Origin: TMED108 sp036166415
GTDB taxonomy: Bacteria > Fidelibacterota > Marinisomatia > Marinisomatales > TCS55
NCBI GenBank assembly: GCA_036166415.1
Contig: JAYZHP010000012.1
Location: 1 to 7,608 of the forward strand
Direction: 5' to 3'
Length of the DNA: 7,608 nucleotides
In this document: piece after piece, positions 6,372 to 7,608 of the stretch
Position numbering within the stretch: the first letter of the stretch is position 1
Layout of the letters: the number at the start of each line of letters is the position of its first letter
Notes under the pieces: generated by a model
Databases searched by the model: none
What the model saw: the letters and a program-made list of their open reading frames with translations, nothing else
What the model was told of the DNA's origin: nothing
Made by a program: the position numbers and the translations under genes

Positions 6372-7608
6372 CTGATAATTGCAAGCCTTCCTATGTGGTT
6401 AATTTTTGTAATACTGTTTTGCGCTTTTACCTGATACAAATAGACCCCATTAGATAATAGATGACCAAAATCATCTCTACCGTCCCAATCAATAATTCCA
6501 AAACCTTGACTGAAAAAACTTGATGGAAACGATTTAACTTTTAGACCCCCTAAGGTGTAAACATCGATTTTTACTTCACCATCTTGCGTTAATTCAAATG
6601 AAAATTGGGTATTCTCATAAAATGGGTTAGGGTAGTTAAGTACGTTTTTTAGTTCAAATTTATCTAATCCAACAATTGTTAGGTTTATTTGGACTTCACT
6701 TGGATTGTTGGCATTGTCCCATGCTTGAACTGAAAAACTTATCTCATCAAAATCTGGCTCCGGGTTATAGCTGGAGCTACCCATCGTCAAGCTATTTATA
6801 TCATAAATAAATTTATCATTTAGAAATAGCTCCTTATCTAACAACTCATCATAAAGTATAAGCTCATGACCTTTTTCTCCAGTAATATTTATTCCACTAG
6901 GATCAGATATTCTAATTTTTAATTCACTATCTCTATTGATATGATCTCCACTTCTCAATAGACGGCCAGATTTTGTTTCAAAGGTAATAATTGGACCTTC
7001 TACATCAGATGATGGGCCTCCCGGAGTCAATAAAATATTTGAAACTGCACCAATTGCCTCTTGACCATTAGGATCAAATATATGAAACCTTATATTAGCG
7101 AAATCTTTTGAATATGAAATATCTTTAGGAACGCGAAACTTGGGTTGTATAATTCCATCTGAAAAAGTAAATGATCCTTTAAATAAATTAGCGCCACTTC
7201 GTTGAAATGAAATACTTTCTTGTTTTGAGCCATAGAAAAAATTTACAGATACTTCTTTTTGAGCATCTTGAAGCACTAAACTTCCAGATCCATTTCTTAG
7301 ATCTGATGAAATATTTAACGTTCCGATTTCAAGAGTAGAAATTGTATCTGGATTAACATATGCATCTGAGATAATATTACCTGGAAGTGGTATCATCATT
7401 GCTGGATCTCCAAATAAGTGAAAGAGCTCCCCATCCGAGCCTCCCGTTTTTACAGATTGAAGTACTGATCCAATTGTTTTTGAAGTGATATTATTATTTT
7501 TAAATATTTCATTAAAAAGCCTATTTAAAAATTGAATATTGCTTGTAACGCTAATCCCTCTAGATGTGCTAATAACTGCTGAAGCAGCATCTAAAGGAGT
7601 TCTGATTA
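6368..7608 (-). CDS. porU: PorU-like type IX secretion sortase (C25/gingipain family), C-terminal part
   Basis: PorU is the T9SS cysteine protease at the outer-membrane surface that removes C-terminal sorting domains and attaches cargo. Only the last 412 residues are here; the frame is open to the right window edge. It begins in the end of the C25 peptidase domain, with 'STSRGISVTSNIQFLN' and then 'FHLFGDPAM' (62-70 of the fragment). A beta-rich region follows. Next comes the PorU-characteristic Ig-like stretch 'ISDPSGINITGEKGHEL' and 'SFSVQAWDNANNPSE' (about 233-305). The C-terminal domain (about 323-412) has YPNPF, WDGRDDFG and NGVYLYQV, a FlgD-Ig/T9SS-CTD-like fold ending in a short basic tail. 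The catalytic His and Cys lie outside the window, so activity cannot be judged. A Met codon at 7399 is internal, because upstream codons in the same frame continue the conserved domain. The alternative is another C25 surface protease, but the central motifs favour PorU. Confidence 0.88.
   Translation of the reverse strand, partial: IRTPLDAASAVISTSRGISVTSNIQFLNRLFNEIFKNNNITSKTIGSVLQSVKTGGSDGELFHLFGDPAMMIPLPGNIISDAYVNPDTISTLEIGTLNISSDLRNGSGSLVLQDAQKEVSVNFFYGSKQESISFQRSGANLFKGSFTFSDGIIQPKFRVPKDISYSKDFANIRFHIFDPNGQEAIGAVSNILLTPGGPSSDVEGPIITFETKSGRLLRSGDHINRDSELKIRISDPSGINITGEKGHELILYDELLDKELFLNDKFIYDINSLTMGSSSYNPEPDFDEISFSVQAWDNANNPSEVQINLTIVGLDKFELKNVLNYPNPFYENTQFSFELTQDGEVKIDVYTLGGLKVKSFPSSFFSQGFGIIDWDGRDDFGHLLSNGVYLYQVKAQNSITKINHIGRLAIIR

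Noticed and set aside
7394..7399. Tandem ATG codons that could start a separate 343-residue protein
   Set aside because: The frame is open upstream to the window edge and encodes conserved C25-family sequence (TSRGISVTSN, FHLFGDP), so these Met codons are internal to the porU-like gene.
1..7608. CRISPR array, insertion sequence, tRNA/rRNA, defence system or phage gene
   Set aside because: No spaced repeats, transposase motifs, terminal inverted repeats or structured RNA signatures were seen; the window is filled by conserved envelope and division genes.

Overview
This AT-rich window carries one densely packed gene block, read entirely from the minus strand (right to left in window coordinates). 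It comes from a diderm bacterium. The combination of a PorU-like type IX secretion (T9SS) peptidase with a 'YPNPF...GVYLYQV' C-terminal domain, a class B PBP with a PASTA domain, and the order mraZ-rsmH-ftsL-ftsI-murE points to the Fibrobacterota-Chlorobiota-Bacteroidota (FCB) group. A low-GC marine lineage such as Marinimicrobia (SAR406) is my best guess, but no rRNA or tRNA is present to settle this.

Layout in transcription order. (1) 7608-6368: the 3' part of a porU-like gene, cut by the window edge. (2) 6371-5781: maf, a dTTP/UTP pyrophosphatase, whose ATG overlaps the porU stop (ATGA). (3) 5721-4864: a RodZ-like membrane protein with an N-terminal helix-turn-helix, 59 bp after maf. (4) A 134-bp intergenic region (4863-4730) with a good candidate promoter and three GTGGG boxes, the kind of element MraZ binds. 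(5) 4729-1: the start of the division and cell wall (dcw) cluster, mraZ, rsmH, ftsL, ftsI and murE, the last cut by the left edge. Joints here are 5 nt, 2 nt, a 4-nt overlap (ATGA) and a 1-nt overlap (TAGTG), so this is very probably one transcript with coupled translation.

How the genes fit together. MraZ is the presumed regulator of the dcw transcript. RsmH methylates 16S rRNA. FtsL and FtsI belong to the septal peptidoglycan synthase. MurE adds the third amino acid to the cytoplasmic peptidoglycan precursor. RodZ (cell shape) and Maf (nucleotide housecleaning, linked to septation) sit directly upstream, so growth and division genes are grouped. PorU is an outer-membrane-associated T9SS sortase and is the only clearly surface-export gene here.

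There is no mobile element, CRISPR array, RNA gene or gene-free stretch over 300 bp. I found no evidence of a new biological system. The most interesting items are the operator/promoter arrangement upstream of mraZ, a perfect AT-rich palindrome beside it, and the physical linkage of a T9SS sortase gene with maf, rodZ and dcw.
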